A stretch of 64,000 bases of DNA. Origin: Desulfobulbus alkaliphilus. GTDB taxonomy: Bacteria > Desulfobacterota > Desulfobulbia > Desulfobulbales > Desulfobulbaceae. The translations under genes and the position numbers were made by a program. Numbering within the stretch: position 1 is the stretch's first letter; the number at the start of each line of letters is the position of its first letter. The stretch spans positions 1-64,000 of the forward strand of contig NZ_JAFFQC010000020.1 of assembly GCF_016918545.1 (NCBI RefSeq), written 5' to 3'. Below the pieces are notes generated by a model. The model saw only the letters and a program-made list of their open reading frames with translations. It was not told the DNA's origin and ran no database searches. Below are positions 7,746 through 15,919 of the stretch, piece after piece.

Positions 7746-9089
7746 ATGGGAATCATGGATGAATACAAAAGAAAATGTGTTTCTGCTGATGAGGCGGTCA
7801 AGGTTGTTAAATCTGGGGACTGGGTGGATTTCGGCTCATTCTGCGGGCAGGTTCGCGATCTCGACAAGGCCCTGGCGGAGAGAAAGGATGAGCTGAAAGA
7901 TATCAAGATCTGGAGTCTTGTGAACCCGTATCCTACTGAAGTGAACATAGTTGATCCCACAGGGGATGTGTTCACCTGGAACAGTTGGCATTTATCCGGC
8001 GCTGACCGGAAAATAGCCAAGGCAGGAAAACCGGTCTATTATTCCTCGATGAAATATTCCGAATTACCTCGCTATGTCCGTGAGCGGATCGAACCCATCA
8101 ATGTGGCCATGATCCAGGTATGTCCCATGGATAAGCATGGGTTCTTCAATTTCGGCCCCCAATGTACCCACACAAAAGCGGCCTGTGATCAGGCGAAGAT
8201 CGTGATCGTCGAGGTCAACGAAAAGCAACCCAGATGCCTTGGCGGGTATGAGGAAGGCATCCATATCTCGGAGGTTGATTACATTGTCGAAGGGACTAAT
8301 CAGCCGTTGACACAGATTCCTGCCCCGCCAATGACGGATGTTGACCGGAAGGTGGCCGAGTTTATCATGGAGGAGATCCGTGACGGGAGCTGTATTCAGC
8401 TTGGCATTGGTGGTATGCCCAATGCAGTTGGGATGATGATTGCCGAGTCGGACTTGAAAGACCTGGGTTGCCATACCGAGATGCTGGTCGATGCGTATGT
8501 TCATATGGTCAATTCAGGAAGGATGAACGGTACAAAAAAGAATATCGACCCGAATAAACTGGTCTATACCTTTGCTTTGGGAACAAACATCCTCTATGAT
8601 TTCATCGATGACAATCCGCAATGTGCCATATACCCTGTGAATTATACCAATAAGCCTTCGAATGCTGCACTCAACGACAATCTCATAACAATCAATAATG
8701 CGGTTGAAGTGGATATCTATGGCCAGGTCTGTTCGGAATCAGCGGGAACACGCCACATCAGCGGGACTGGTGGACAGCTTGATTTCGTGCTGGCTGGCTG
8801 GGACTCGAAAGGCGGCAAGTCCTTTGTCTGTCTGCCCTCGGCAAATGTCGGTGCAGATGGATCGATTCGTTCCCGCATCGTGCCAACCCTTGCCCAAGGT
8901 GGCATCGTCACCGATCCACGATCTGTGGCCGATGTCATCGTAACCGAGTATGGCAAGTTCGCCATGAAGGGGATGACTGTCTGGCAGCGGGCAGAAGGGC
9001 TCATCGGTATTGCTCATCCGGCAGTACGAGACGAATTGGTGCAGGCGGCGGAAGCCCAGGGCATCTGGAGGAGATCGAATAAGGTATAA
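7746..9089 (+). CDS. Acetyl-CoA hydrolase/CoA-transferase family protein (butyryl-/4-hydroxybutyrate-type)
   Basis: Moves CoA between carboxylic acids, typically an acyl-CoA and acetate, in the cytoplasm. The 447-residue length fits this family. The CoA-binding motif LGIGGMPNAVG is at about 219-229. A GCHTEM motif near 241-246 probably supplies the catalytic glutamate (E245, by analogy with E238 of clostridial 4-hydroxybutyrate CoA-transferase). GTGGQLDFV, the glycine loop of the active site, is near 340-348. Start ATG has GGAG eight bases upstream. It is monocistronic. The pattern is closest to butyryl-CoA:acetate or 4-hydroxybutyrate CoA-transferases, but the exact acyl substrate cannot be decided here. 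Confidence 0.9.
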   Translation: MGIMDEYKRKCVSADEAVKVVKSGDWVDFGSFCGQVRDLDKALAERKDELKDIKIWSLVNPYPTEVNIVDPTGDVFTWNSWHLSGADRKIAKAGKPVYYSSMKYSELPRYVRERIEPINVAMIQVCPMDKHGFFNFGPQCTHTKAACDQAKIVIVEVNEKQPRCLGGYEEGIHISEVDYIVEGTNQPLTQIPAPPMTDVDRKVAEFIMEEIRDGSCIQLGIGGMPNAVGMMIAESDLKDLGCHTEMLVDAYVHMVNSGRMNGTKKNIDPNKLVYTFALGTNILYDFIDDNPQCAIYPVNYTNKPSNAALNDNLITINNAVEVDIYGQVCSESAGTRHISGTGGQLDFVLAGWDSKGGKSFVCLPSANVGADGSIRSRIVPTLAQGGIVTDPRSVADVIVTEYGKFAMKGMTVWQRAEGLIGIAHPAVRDELVQAAEAQGIWRRSNKV

Positions 9090-9111
9090 GGTCTAAGGAT
9101 TGTAACACCCA

Positions 9112-9238
9112 CCTGAATCCGTGACGGCTGGACGCTTTTTTTGGTATATCTTGCTGTAATCATTTTGTAATTGTAGTCATCACCATTAATGGCAACCTTT
9201 ACCAGCCTCCTTTCGGGGCGTTCGCTCACGGATTCAGG
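9112..9238 (+). repeat. CCTGAATCCG palindromic element, medium form (127 bp)
   Basis: Left end CCTGAATCCGTGACGGCTGG and right end GCTCACGGATTCAGG. The internal part carries the family's GGTATATCTTGCTGTAATCA stretch and CCAGCCTCCTTTCGGGG. It begins 22 bases after the CoA-transferase stop codon. The sequence ACCCAC occurs on both flanks, a possible but unproven target duplication. No gene was seen in 9239-9444. Confidence 0.93.
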
Positions 9239-9444
9239 ACCCACTCTGTTGCAGCCCTGCCAGAGTGGGTGTGGTTTCACCGCCCCTTTGTCCTCACCAT
9301 CTTCGCGTGCAGCAGAGAGGCTCGATGGCGCGTCAACCCCTTGTATTTGCCAGTGCCCGAACCGGTGTTGGCAGTGCCGCCGACGCCCCTCTCTGTTGTG
9401 CTCTCTGTTTTATCCTGGAACCGATCGTGGATTCCTCTGCGTCA

Positions 9445-9870
9445 CTATTTGACGATGGTCACCGGGCAATGGGCGTACGCCACTATTCGCCGTGATACCG
9501 AACCGATAAGCCAGGTTTCGATCTTCGATTTTCCGGTCTGTCCGGCAAAGATCATATCGATTTCATTCTCCCCGGCATAGCGGATAACCTGATCCGCTGC
9601 ATGACCGACCAGGACCTCGGTTTTAATTTTCATCTGCATTGTTTCGGCTTGCGCCTCTAATTCCTTGAAAAGTGCCTTGTAATACTCGGTGGCGTTGTCG
9701 ATGATCGCATCGATCTCGACAATATCAGCCGGCTCCGGCAGCTGTGCTACTGCAACGACGGTTATTTCAGGGAGTTCGGCCTTGAAATGGTGTATCAGTT
9801 CCAAGGCATAGGAAAAAGCGTACCGTGACGGCTCGGAACCATCAAAGGCAATCAGGATCTTCTTGAGCAT
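9445..9870 (-). CDS. Universal stress protein, UspA family
   Basis: A 141-residue cytoplasmic protein starting MLKKILIAFDGSEPSRYA, the typical UspA opening with the first strand and nucleotide-contact aspartate. It ends with the glycine-rich loop TWLIGSVSRRIVAYAHCPVTIVK, close to the ATP-binding G-2x-G-9x-G(S/T) pattern. The ATG at 9868-9870 was chosen because AGGAGGAAA lies just upstream. It follows the antiporter gene by 32 bases and is the second gene of the fluoride-riboswitch operon. UspA genes are known partners of fluoride riboswitches, so it probably helps with fluoride stress. Confidence 0.9.
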   Translation of the reverse strand: MLKKILIAFDGSEPSRYAFSYALELIHHFKAELPEITVVAVAQLPEPADIVEIDAIIDNATEYYKALFKELEAQAETMQMKIKTEVLVGHAADQVIRYAGENEIDMIFAGQTGKSKIETWLIGSVSRRIVAYAHCPVTIVK

Positions 9871-9902
9871 GGTTTTCCTCCTTTCCCGTGCGGAACCAGG
9901 GA

Positions 9903-11072
9903 TCATTGGGGATCCTGTTCCTTCTTTTTAGGCAGCAGATAGCGAGGGATGAAAAAGGCGTTGGCGATCAAGGTCGGCACCACTGCGCTGGCTATCACCA
10001 CGAACAGTAGCACCGAATATTGCTGCTGGTCAATGATGTTGTGGGAATAGCCGAAAAGAGCGGAGATAGAGCCAAAGGTCAAACCGGTGGACATGAGCAG
10101 GGTAGTGTAGATTCTTTCTTTCTGTTTGTACTTGCAGAGCATGGTGGCTGGATAGACTCCGACGATTTTGGTCACCATTTTCGCAAAAAAGAGAACAGTC
10201 AAGGCCAGGGGGGCTGCGATCAGCGCATGCAATGAGACAAAGGAACCGGCACGGATGAAATAAAAAGGAGTGAGAAAACCAAAGGTCAGGGTTCGCAGTC
10301 GTCTGATGAGCGCATGATCCTTGCCCACTGTACCCGCCAGAACCATGCCGAGGATATAGGCGGGTAAAACCGCCTCGCTCTCCGCCCATACAGCAAGCGA
10401 GCCCAGACCAAAGAGAAAAAACAGCAGAAACTTGGCCTCCAATTCCGAGGGGCGACCACCGTATTTTTTGAAAAACCAGGGGGTCAGTTGCGGCAACAGG
10501 TAGAAAAGCACTGCGCTGCCACCAATAAAGATCAAGGTCTTGATGGTGAATGGGGCGAAAATCATCCCCAGGGCGAGCACGGTTCCCAGGTCGGTGATGA
10601 AACAGGCGGCTAGAATTGCCTTCCCGAAATCGGTTCTATTCAACCCCAGTTCAAGCATGACCGCATAGACCACTGCCACCGAGGTGGTGGAAAGGGCCAC
10701 CCCGGCCAGCCAACTCGCCGGGATCGACCAGCCCAGCAAGTAGTAGGCGGCTGCGGTGCACCCCAAAAACGGCGCAAGAAAAGAGACGAACCCGATGAGT
10801 GTGACCTCCTTCAGCTTTGCTTTAAAGACCACGGGATCCAGTTCAGTCCCGGCGAGGAAGGTCAACACAATGGCCCCGGCTCCGGCCAGAAATTTGATCC
10901 ACGGAGCATCCGCGCCCAATGATGCTCCCAGGAGCGCCCCAAAGATCAACTGAGCGACGATCCCCACCATGATTTCCGAAAGAGAGGTGGCAATGCGAAA
11001 CCAGATAGACAGCATTGTTGCAGCAAGTGCCAACCCGATCCACAGGGCTGCCATTGCCCATATTTCATGCAT
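9903..11072 (-). CDS. CPA2-type cation/proton (possibly fluoride-related) antiporter
   Basis: A 389-residue integral membrane protein of about 12 helices of the Na+/H+ exchanger (CPA2) fold. It begins MHEIWAMAALWIGLALAATM and has the core phrase VLTFLAGTELDPVVFK near 74-89, the family's discontinuous-helix region. The start ATG has AGGAGG six to eleven bases upstream. A fluoride riboswitch with terminator lies directly upstream, so expression should rise with intracellular fluoride. Cation/proton antiporters are among the gene classes known under this riboswitch. The ion moved (Na+, K+ or F-) cannot be read from sequence. It is co-transcribed with the UspA gene. Confidence 0.9.
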   Translation of the reverse strand: MHEIWAMAALWIGLALAATMLSIWFRIATSLSEIMVGIVAQLIFGALLGASLGADAPWIKFLAGAGAIVLTFLAGTELDPVVFKAKLKEVTLIGFVSFLAPFLGCTAAAYYLLGWSIPASWLAGVALSTTSVAVVYAVMLELGLNRTDFGKAILAACFITDLGTVLALGMIFAPFTIKTLIFIGGSAVLFYLLPQLTPWFFKKYGGRPSELEAKFLLFFLFGLGSLAVWAESEAVLPAYILGMVLAGTVGKDHALIRRLRTLTFGFLTPFYFIRAGSFVSLHALIAAPLALTVLFFAKMVTKIVGVYPATMLCKYKQKERIYTTLLMSTGLTFGSISALFGYSHNIIDQQQYSVLLFVVIASAVVPTLIANAFFIPRYLLPKKKEQDPQ

Positions 11073-11090
11073 AGTGGTCCTCCTTTATGA

Positions 11091-11132
11091 AAAAAAAAAG
11101 ACTCCTGTTCTTCTCATGAAGAAGCAGGAGTC
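11091..11132 (-). terminator. Expression-platform terminator of the fluoride riboswitch
   Basis: The minus strand forms GACTCCTG...CAGGAGTC extended by CTTCTTC/GAAGAA around an ATGA loop, followed by nine or ten U residues. The 5' arm shares ACTCCTGC with the 3' end of the aptamer, so ligand binding and terminator folding exclude each other. It ends 18 bases before the antiporter start codon. Confidence 0.9.
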
Positions 11133-11178
11133 ATCAGCTTTACCGGCAAAGCGTTTTCGGCGAACCCCATCGCCATGC
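11120..11178 (-). promoter_or_regulatory. Fluoride riboswitch (crcB motif)
   Basis: On the minus strand the aptamer reads GGCGATGGGGTTCGCC (11174-11159), then GAAAACGC, a short hairpin TTTGCCGGTAAA, and GCTGATGACTCCTGC. This matches the crcB consensus (GGnGATGGnGTTCGCC...AAACnGC...GGCTGATGACTCCTAC). The overlapping terminator makes it a transcriptional ON switch for the antiporter-UspA operon. Confidence 0.93.
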
Positions 11179-11247
11179 ATAGTATGCTTTTTTAAAGCAC
11201 AGACCAACCAGCAGGTCAATAGGAAAAAAAGCGCTGAAAAATCCCTG

Positions 11248-11336
11248 TTGAATCCGTGACGGCTGTAATTTTTTAATCTATTTTTATATGATTAGATCAA
11301 CCTGGATCCGTGAGAGTGTCTCCCTTCGGAATCAGG
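11248..11336. repeat. Two partial CCTGAATCCG elements side by side
   Basis: A left end (TTGAATCCGTGACGGCTG, 11248-11265) is followed by A+T-rich DNA, then a short 36-bp copy CCTGGATCCGTGAG...TCGGAATCAGG at 11301-11336. The second copy ends six bases after the stop codon of the GGGtGRT gene on the minus strand. Confidence 0.75.
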
Positions 11337-11342
11337 GTCACA

Positions 11343-12341
11343 TCAAACAGAGGCTCCCGCCAAGGCTACCGCTACCGCCACCGAGGCACCCACCATGGGA
11401 TTGTTGCCCATGCCGACGAAGCCCATCATCTCCACATGGGCGGGAACCGAGGAGGAACCCGCGAACTGGGCATCGGAGTGCATCCGTCCCAGGGTATCGG
11501 TCATGCCGTAGGAGGCTGGACCGGCGGCCATGTTGTCAGGGTGCAGGGTACGGCCGGTGCCGCCGCCGGAGGCCACGGAGAAGTATCTCTTGCCCCGCTC
11601 CAGGCATTCCTTCTTATAGGTGCCGGCCACCGGGTGCTGAAAGCGGGTGGGGTTGGTGGAGTTGCCGGTGATGGATACATCCACACCCTCGTGGTGGTTG
11701 ATGGCCACGCCTTCGCGGACATCGTCGGCGCCGAAGCAGCGCACCTTGCCCCGCTCTCCGGTCGAGTAGGCTATCTCGCGGACAACACTCAGGGTGCCGG
11801 CGGCGTTATCGAATTGGGTCTGCACATAGGTGAAGCCATTGATCCGGGAAATGATCTGGGCCGCGTCCTTGCCCAGGCCATTGAGGATCACCCGCAGCGG
11901 TTCGGTTCTGGATTTGTTGGCCGAACGGGCCAGGCCGATCGCTCCCTCGGCGGCGGCAAAGGACTCGTGGCCGGCGAGGAAAGCAAAGCACTTGGTTTCC
12001 TCCGAAAGGAGCATGGAAGCCAGGTTGCCGTGACCGATACCCACCTTGCGATCCTCGGCCACCGAGCCGGGGATGCAGAAGGCCTGGAGCCCTTCGCCCA
12101 GGGTGCGGGCGATATCCACTGCCTGATGGTCCCCTTTCTTGATGGCGATGGCCGCTCCCAGGGTGTAGGCCCAGCAGGCGTTCTCAAAACAGATCGGCTG
12201 GATGCCCTTGACGATGGCATGAACATCCACACCCCGCGCTGCGCACAGCGCCTTGGTCTCCTCCAGGGAGGCAAGGCCGTATTGGCCGAGCACGCCGTTG
12301 ACCTTCTCAATTCTTCGTTCGTATCCTTCAAAAAGCGCCAT
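11343..12341 (-). CDS. GGGtGRT-motif conserved protein
   Basis: A 332-residue soluble protein with the family-defining SGGGTGRTLHPDNMA near 258-272, followed by a glycine/methionine-rich C-terminus. The family is named after this motif and has no established function. It is commonly found next to a NifU-like iron-sulfur scaffold gene, as here: it starts 11 bases after that gene, with GGAGACGGATC before the ATG. Co-occurrence suggests a role in cluster assembly or in an anaerobic Fe-S-dependent process. No catalytic motif was recognised and no signal peptide is present. Confidence 0.85.
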   Translation of the reverse strand: MALFEGYERRIEKVNGVLGQYGLASLEETKALCAARGVDVHAIVKGIQPICFENACWAYTLGAAIAIKKGDHQAVDIARTLGEGLQAFCIPGSVAEDRKVGIGHGNLASMLLSEETKCFAFLAGHESFAAAEGAIGLARSANKSRTEPLRVILNGLGKDAAQIISRINGFTYVQTQFDNAAGTLSVVREIAYSTGERGKVRCFGADDVREGVAINHHEGVDVSITGNSTNPTRFQHPVAGTYKKECLERGKRYFSVASGGGTGRTLHPDNMAAGPASYGMTDTLGRMHSDAQFAGSSSVPAHVEMMGFVGMGNNPMVGASVAVAVALAGASV

Positions 12342-12352
12342 GATCCGTCTCC

Positions 12353-13045
12353 TTATTCGTGCCTGGGGTTGATGGTCCGCACCGCCTCGGCGAAGCGACC
12401 GTAGCTGCCGGTGGCCTTGGCCAGCGCCGCGTCGGCGGCCATGCCCTGGTGTATCATCTCCATCATCCTGCCGAGATGGACAAACTCATAGCCGATGACC
12501 TCGTCGTTGGCATCGAGTCCGAGCCGGGTCACGTAGCCCTCGGCCATGTCGAGATAGCGCACACCTTTGGCCTTGGTGCCGTACATGGTGCCAACCTGGC
12601 TGCGCAGTCCCTTGCCCAGGTCTTCTAGCCCGGCGCCGATGGGCAATCCGCCCTCGGAAAAGGCGGTCTGCGAGCGACCGTAAACGATCTGGAGGAAGAG
12701 TTCGCGCATGGCGGTATTGATGGCATCGCAAACCAGATCGGTGTTGAGGGCTTCAAGGATGGTTTTTCCGGGCAAAATTTCGGCCGCCATGGCTGCCGAG
12801 TGGGTCATGCCTGAGCAACCGATCACCTCGACCAGGGCCTCCTCGATGATACCGTCCTTGACATTGAGGGTCAGTTTGCAGGCGCCCTGTTGGGGTGCGC
12901 ACCAGCCGACCCCGTGGGTCAGCCCGGCGATGTCCTTAATCTCTTTGGCCTGGGTCCATCGCCCTTCCTGGGGAATAGGCGCGGGACCGTGATCGGGTCC
13001 CTTGGCCACGCAGGTCATGTTGGTTACTTCGCTTGCATAGATCAT
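12353..13045 (-). CDS. NifU-like iron-sulfur cluster assembly scaffold protein
   Basis: A 230-residue cytoplasmic protein with the IscU/NifU N-terminal fold. Candidate cluster ligands are cysteines in GVGWCAPQQGACKLTL (about 47-56) and VIGCSGMTHSAAMA (about 74-87), and C106 in NTDLVCDAIN may be a third. It is longer than IscU (about 125 aa), with a C-terminal extension typical of the scaffold variant paired with GGGtGRT proteins. The ATG is preceded by AAGGTG. The order scaffold then GGGtGRT with an 11-base gap indicates one operon. It probably holds a transient Fe-S cluster, with the partner protein as client or helper. Confidence 0.85.
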   Translation of the reverse strand: MIYASEVTNMTCVAKGPDHGPAPIPQEGRWTQAKEIKDIAGLTHGVGWCAPQQGACKLTLNVKDGIIEEALVEVIGCSGMTHSAAMAAEILPGKTILEALNTDLVCDAINTAMRELFLQIVYGRSQTAFSEGGLPIGAGLEDLGKGLRSQVGTMYGTKAKGVRYLDMAEGYVTRLGLDANDEVIGYEFVHLGRMMEMIHQGMAADAALAKATGSYGRFAEAVRTINPRHE

Positions 13046-13115
13046 AAAGCACCTTGGGTTGTGGGGTTGATAGGGCTGGAGTCTTTCCTGCTCATCAGTT
13101 GGTCACAATCATCAG

Positions 13116-13580
13116 CTACGGTCTCTGGGTATCGTGCCATTCCAAACCCAAAGTTGCTCGTAGCGTGGCAAGCTGATGCAAGGCTTGAAAGAAGGACGCA
13201 GAGAGGTCGGCAGGCCGGAGGGCGAGATCGATCAATTGCGCGGTCAAGGTTTCAACCCCGGTTTGCGGATCAGCAAGTGGCTGGCATCCGAGAATCTGCA
13301 GGCTGGAAAGAACGTAGAAGGCCTGGGCCATGGAGGAATATCGGCCATCAGGTTGTTGCAGAGCCTGAAGGTAGCCGATGGTTGGTGCAGGGTCGCAGGG
13401 AACCTGCAAGAGATCGAGGGAGGCCAGCGCGAAATAGGTGTCGTGAGGACTTGGCTCATCAAGAAGGTAAATACAAAATCCTCCCCGCAGACACGATCGG
13501 GCAAGAATGTATCGAGAGGCCTCTTGTTTGCTTCTCAGCAGATCGACGGTCATGGAGACATCATGGGCAAGACAGTCCAT
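13116..13580 (-). CDS. Prenyltransferase/squalene-cyclase-repeat-like protein
   Basis: A 154-residue protein with at least two helical repeats of the alpha/alpha-toroid type: RGGFCIYLLDEPSPHDTYFA near 32-51 and TIGYLQALQQPDGRYSSMAQ near 67-86. The QxxDG(R)Y and GGF..Y patterns are characteristic of terpene-cyclase/prenyltransferase repeats. It is much too short to be a whole cyclase and lacks DXDD or zinc ligands, so it is probably a small binding or structural relative. It lies ten bases after the preceding gene. The start is uncertain; a second ATG lies 27 bases in. Confidence 0.6.
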   Translation of the reverse strand: MDCLAHDVSMTVDLLRSKQEASRYILARSCLRGGFCIYLLDEPSPHDTYFALASLDLLQVPCDPAPTIGYLQALQQPDGRYSSMAQAFYVLSSLQILGCQPLADPQTGVETLTAQLIDLALRPADLSASFFQALHQLATLRATLGLEWHDTQRP

Positions 13581-13590
13581 GAGTCATTGC

Positions 13591-13923
13591 TCATAAAAGC
13601 GTATATGCCTCCAGCCCGCACCGCATGGCTCCCTCGATGGTCCCATCGAGAAACTGGGTGCCGGGGAACATCCACTCGTCCGGATCGTAGTCGTCCCGGC
13701 TGTACTTATAAATGACGAATTCCCAACCGTCGATGGTGCCGGTGTACGAGAGACGGGCAATCGGATGGGGACGACCGCCGTAATCGGCACGATTGAGATA
13801 TAAAAACAAGCCCTTGAATTTTGCGGAATATTGGCATTCACCCTGGAGTTCCTGCTGGTTGAACTGTTCGATACGGGTCATGATTTCTTGTTGAATGTCT
13901 TTGGGGATTGTTTTTCTCGCCAT
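13591..13923 (-). CDS. Conserved hypothetical protein (110 aa)
   Basis: A small acidic soluble protein starting MARKTIPKDIQQEIMTRIEQ, with AGGAGCAG before the ATG. It has an N-terminal helix and then a strand-rich part (AKFKGLFLYLNRADYGGRPH, DGWEFVIYKYSRDDYDPDEW). Tyrosines, tryptophan and aspartates in the second half suggest a compact beta domain. No family recognised. It precedes the repeat-protein gene by ten bases and so is probably co-transcribed with it. Confidence 0.65.
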   Translation of the reverse strand: MARKTIPKDIQQEIMTRIEQFNQQELQGECQYSAKFKGLFLYLNRADYGGRPHPIARLSYTGTIDGWEFVIYKYSRDDYDPDEWMFPGTQFLDGTIEGAMRCGLEAYTLL

Positions 13924-14203
13924 ATCTGCTCCTGTGGGTACGGTTTCGGTCTGCCATGTACGGGGCACCAGTTGCTCTCATTACCAAGGGGCTTTTCCAG
14001 GTGCATCCCCGTGAGATTCACTGAGCCTGATCAGTATATATGATGGATAATTTGTGAAGAATGTGCAAGATATTCTGCCTTCAAGAGTTCGCATGATGCG
14101 CATCTGATTATCGTCGATACGCGCTTTTTTATGCAAGCCGGATGATGAGTATCCGTTCTCCGCCCGCCAAAGAGGTCTGGAGCACGATGCTTTGTGTCGG
14201 CGT
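13924..14203. other. Intergenic region
   Basis: Separates the MBL/rhodanese genes from the 110-aa gene. No gene or clear structure seen. Confidence 0.4.
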
Positions 14204-15073
14204 CTAAAACTTGTTCACCGGAAGCTTGACGAATTGGGTTCCTTCAACCTCCTTGCCGAACTGTCCATTGCGCAGATTTACCTGAATGGACGGCAGAAGC
14301 AGCTGGGGTACGGCTTTACCCGTGTCGTCGTGCTGTCTTTGCCGGATAAATTCCTCCTTGCTGATACCGAGATGCAAACGGATATTATGCTGCTTCTGCT
14401 CGCCGATGGTGGTCATGCACTGTGGACCGCGGGTATGCTCGGGCGGGTAGTCGTGGCTCACATACAGGCGGTATTCATCGGGCAATGCAAAAAGACGACG
14501 CGAGGAATCATAGGAATGCTCAGCACTGCCCCCGGGAAAATCGCAACGTCCGGAGCCCACGTCGGGTAAAAAGATCGCGTCGCCGACAAACACGGCGTTG
14601 CCGATGACGTAGGTCGTGTCAGCAGGAGTGTGCCCGGGCGTATGGAGAATAGTGGCCGGCATGTCAGCCACGGTAAATTGTTCGTCATTGGCAAACAGGT
14701 GGTCGAACTGGGAACCGTCGAGCTTTGTGTCCTCCTGGGTTTGAAAAACAGGAACCCAGGTGGCGATGATGGCCAGGATATGCTTGCTGATGGCTATTTT
14801 CCCCCCCAGCCGCTCCTGCAGATAACGGGCAGCGGTCAGATGGTCAGCATGGATATGCGTTTCCAGTATCCATTCGACAACAAGCTGCTTTTCTTTGATA
14901 AAGGCGATGATGATATCCGCGGACCGCGTGCTGGAGGTACAGGACGGCAGATCAAAATTCAGCACACTGTCGATGATGGCGCAGCGTTTTTGCGGATCTG
15001 TCGCAGACCAGACAACATACGACCATGTGGCTGTGTCCTCATCAAAAAAAGCACGGACTGTCGGCTTTTGCAT
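14204..15073 (-). CDS. MBL-fold metallo-hydrolase, Blh/ETHE1 (persulfide dioxygenase-like) family
   Basis: A 289-residue cytoplasmic metalloenzyme. The metal-binding motif THIHADHLTA is at 72-81 (H73, H75, D77, H78). Further ligands are HTPGHTP near 145 and the aspartate in VFVGDAIFLPD. The segment GSGRCDFPGGSAEHSYDS and the late SHDYPPEHTRGP match the Blh/ETHE1 subgroup, enzymes that oxidise glutathione or protein persulfides and are often linked to rhodaneses. A rhodanese gene lies 18 bases upstream in the same direction, so the pair probably handles sulfane sulfur or sulfide. In an anaerobe an oxygen-using activity would serve oxygen/sulfide stress; a plain hydrolase is the alternative. 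Confidence 0.85.
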   Translation of the reverse strand: MQKPTVRAFFDEDTATWSYVVWSATDPQKRCAIIDSVLNFDLPSCTSSTRSADIIIAFIKEKQLVVEWILETHIHADHLTAARYLQERLGGKIAISKHILAIIATWVPVFQTQEDTKLDGSQFDHLFANDEQFTVADMPATILHTPGHTPADTTYVIGNAVFVGDAIFLPDVGSGRCDFPGGSAEHSYDSSRRLFALPDEYRLYVSHDYPPEHTRGPQCMTTIGEQKQHNIRLHLGISKEEFIRQRQHDDTGKAVPQLLLPSIQVNLRNGQFGKEVEGTQFVKLPVNKF

Positions 15074-15091
15074 GGCATTTCTCCTTGTTGT

Positions 15092-15703
15092 CTATTGGCA
15101 GCTGGCGCCAGGGCTGCTCTTGGATTGACTGCCGATGGAGCATACGCCTCCCGTACAGCCGCTTTTGTTCCACGGTGCCTGCGTCAGCAGCATGGCCATG
15201 CCGCAGGTATTGCTTATGCCAGCATAGACAAGGCCCGCACCCACGAAGAGCGCACCCCAGATGAAAACCGGGGCCGCGAAAAATCCCAGTGCGCCGAACA
15301 GCACCACCAAACTCCCCGCGGCAATGCGCACCTGCCTTTCCAGGGAGATGGGGCCGCGGGTGTCGGGGGTGGGGTTTGTACCATGCAGGGGCAGGCCCTC
15401 GCGCTCCCATGCATTGACACCGCCTTGCAAGACCTTCACATCACTGAAGCCGGCCTCCACGAATTTTTCCGCCGCTTTTTGAGCCCTGTTACCGCTGCTG
15501 CACAGCAGGATCAGCGGTGTGTCCGGTAGAATGCCGTGCCGCAGGGCAAAGTCCTCGGGGGACAGATCTGTCAGCGGGGCCAAAGCCAGCGTCCGTGCCG
15601 GGCGTTTACCGGCGAACTCCGCCGATGTACGCACATCGATAAAAATTGTTTGTTGCGCATCTGTCTGCGCCGCGGCGAGAACCGAAATTTCCTGCACTGC
15701 CAT
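15092..15703 (-). CDS. Rhodanese domain fused to a DUF2892 membrane domain
   Basis: A 203-residue protein. The N-terminal rhodanese domain (about 1-105) has IFIDVRTSAEFAGKRP near 20-35 and the active-site loop LLCSSGNRA with catalytic C68. After a linker, two hydrophobic helices (AGSLVVLFGALGFFA and FIWGALFVGAGLVYAGI) form the DUF2892 domain, ending in a cysteine-bearing tail. It probably transfers sulfane sulfur at the membrane. The ATG at 15701-15703 follows GGAGACGTT; a longer reading frame upstream lacks a ribosome site. Operon with the MBL hydrolase gene. Confidence 0.85.
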   Translation of the reverse strand: MAVQEISVLAAAQTDAQQTIFIDVRTSAEFAGKRPARTLALAPLTDLSPEDFALRHGILPDTPLILLCSSGNRAQKAAEKFVEAGFSDVKVLQGGVNAWEREGLPLHGTNPTPDTRGPISLERQVRIAAGSLVVLFGALGFFAAPVFIWGALFVGAGLVYAGISNTCGMAMLLTQAPWNKSGCTGGVCSIGSQSKSSPGASCQ

Positions 15704-15919
15704 AACGTCTCCATGGTGATTAGATTTCCCGACCACGGGCCACAGCGCGGAAAAATCAGACCGCAACCGTGATCAAGGATAAAAAATGGGGAACGAATCT
15801 CTTCCTGTTTGTTCACTAAATAAAGTCTGGTCTTCTTGTATGGGGTGCATCAGCACGCAAAAGGTGCCAAGAAACAGGATATTTTCTCCCTTGGACATAC
15901 ATAAGCACGGTTAGCGAAC

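Noticed and set aside
9105-9245. Target-site duplication (ACCCAC on both flanks of the element)
   Set aside because: Offset by one base relative to the element ends and not reproduced at the other copies, so not reported as a real duplication.
11310-12404. Long open frame on the plus strand (364 codons)
   Set aside because: Antisense to the GGGtGRT gene; low-complexity glycine/histidine translation with no family features, the usual shadow of a G+C-rich gene.
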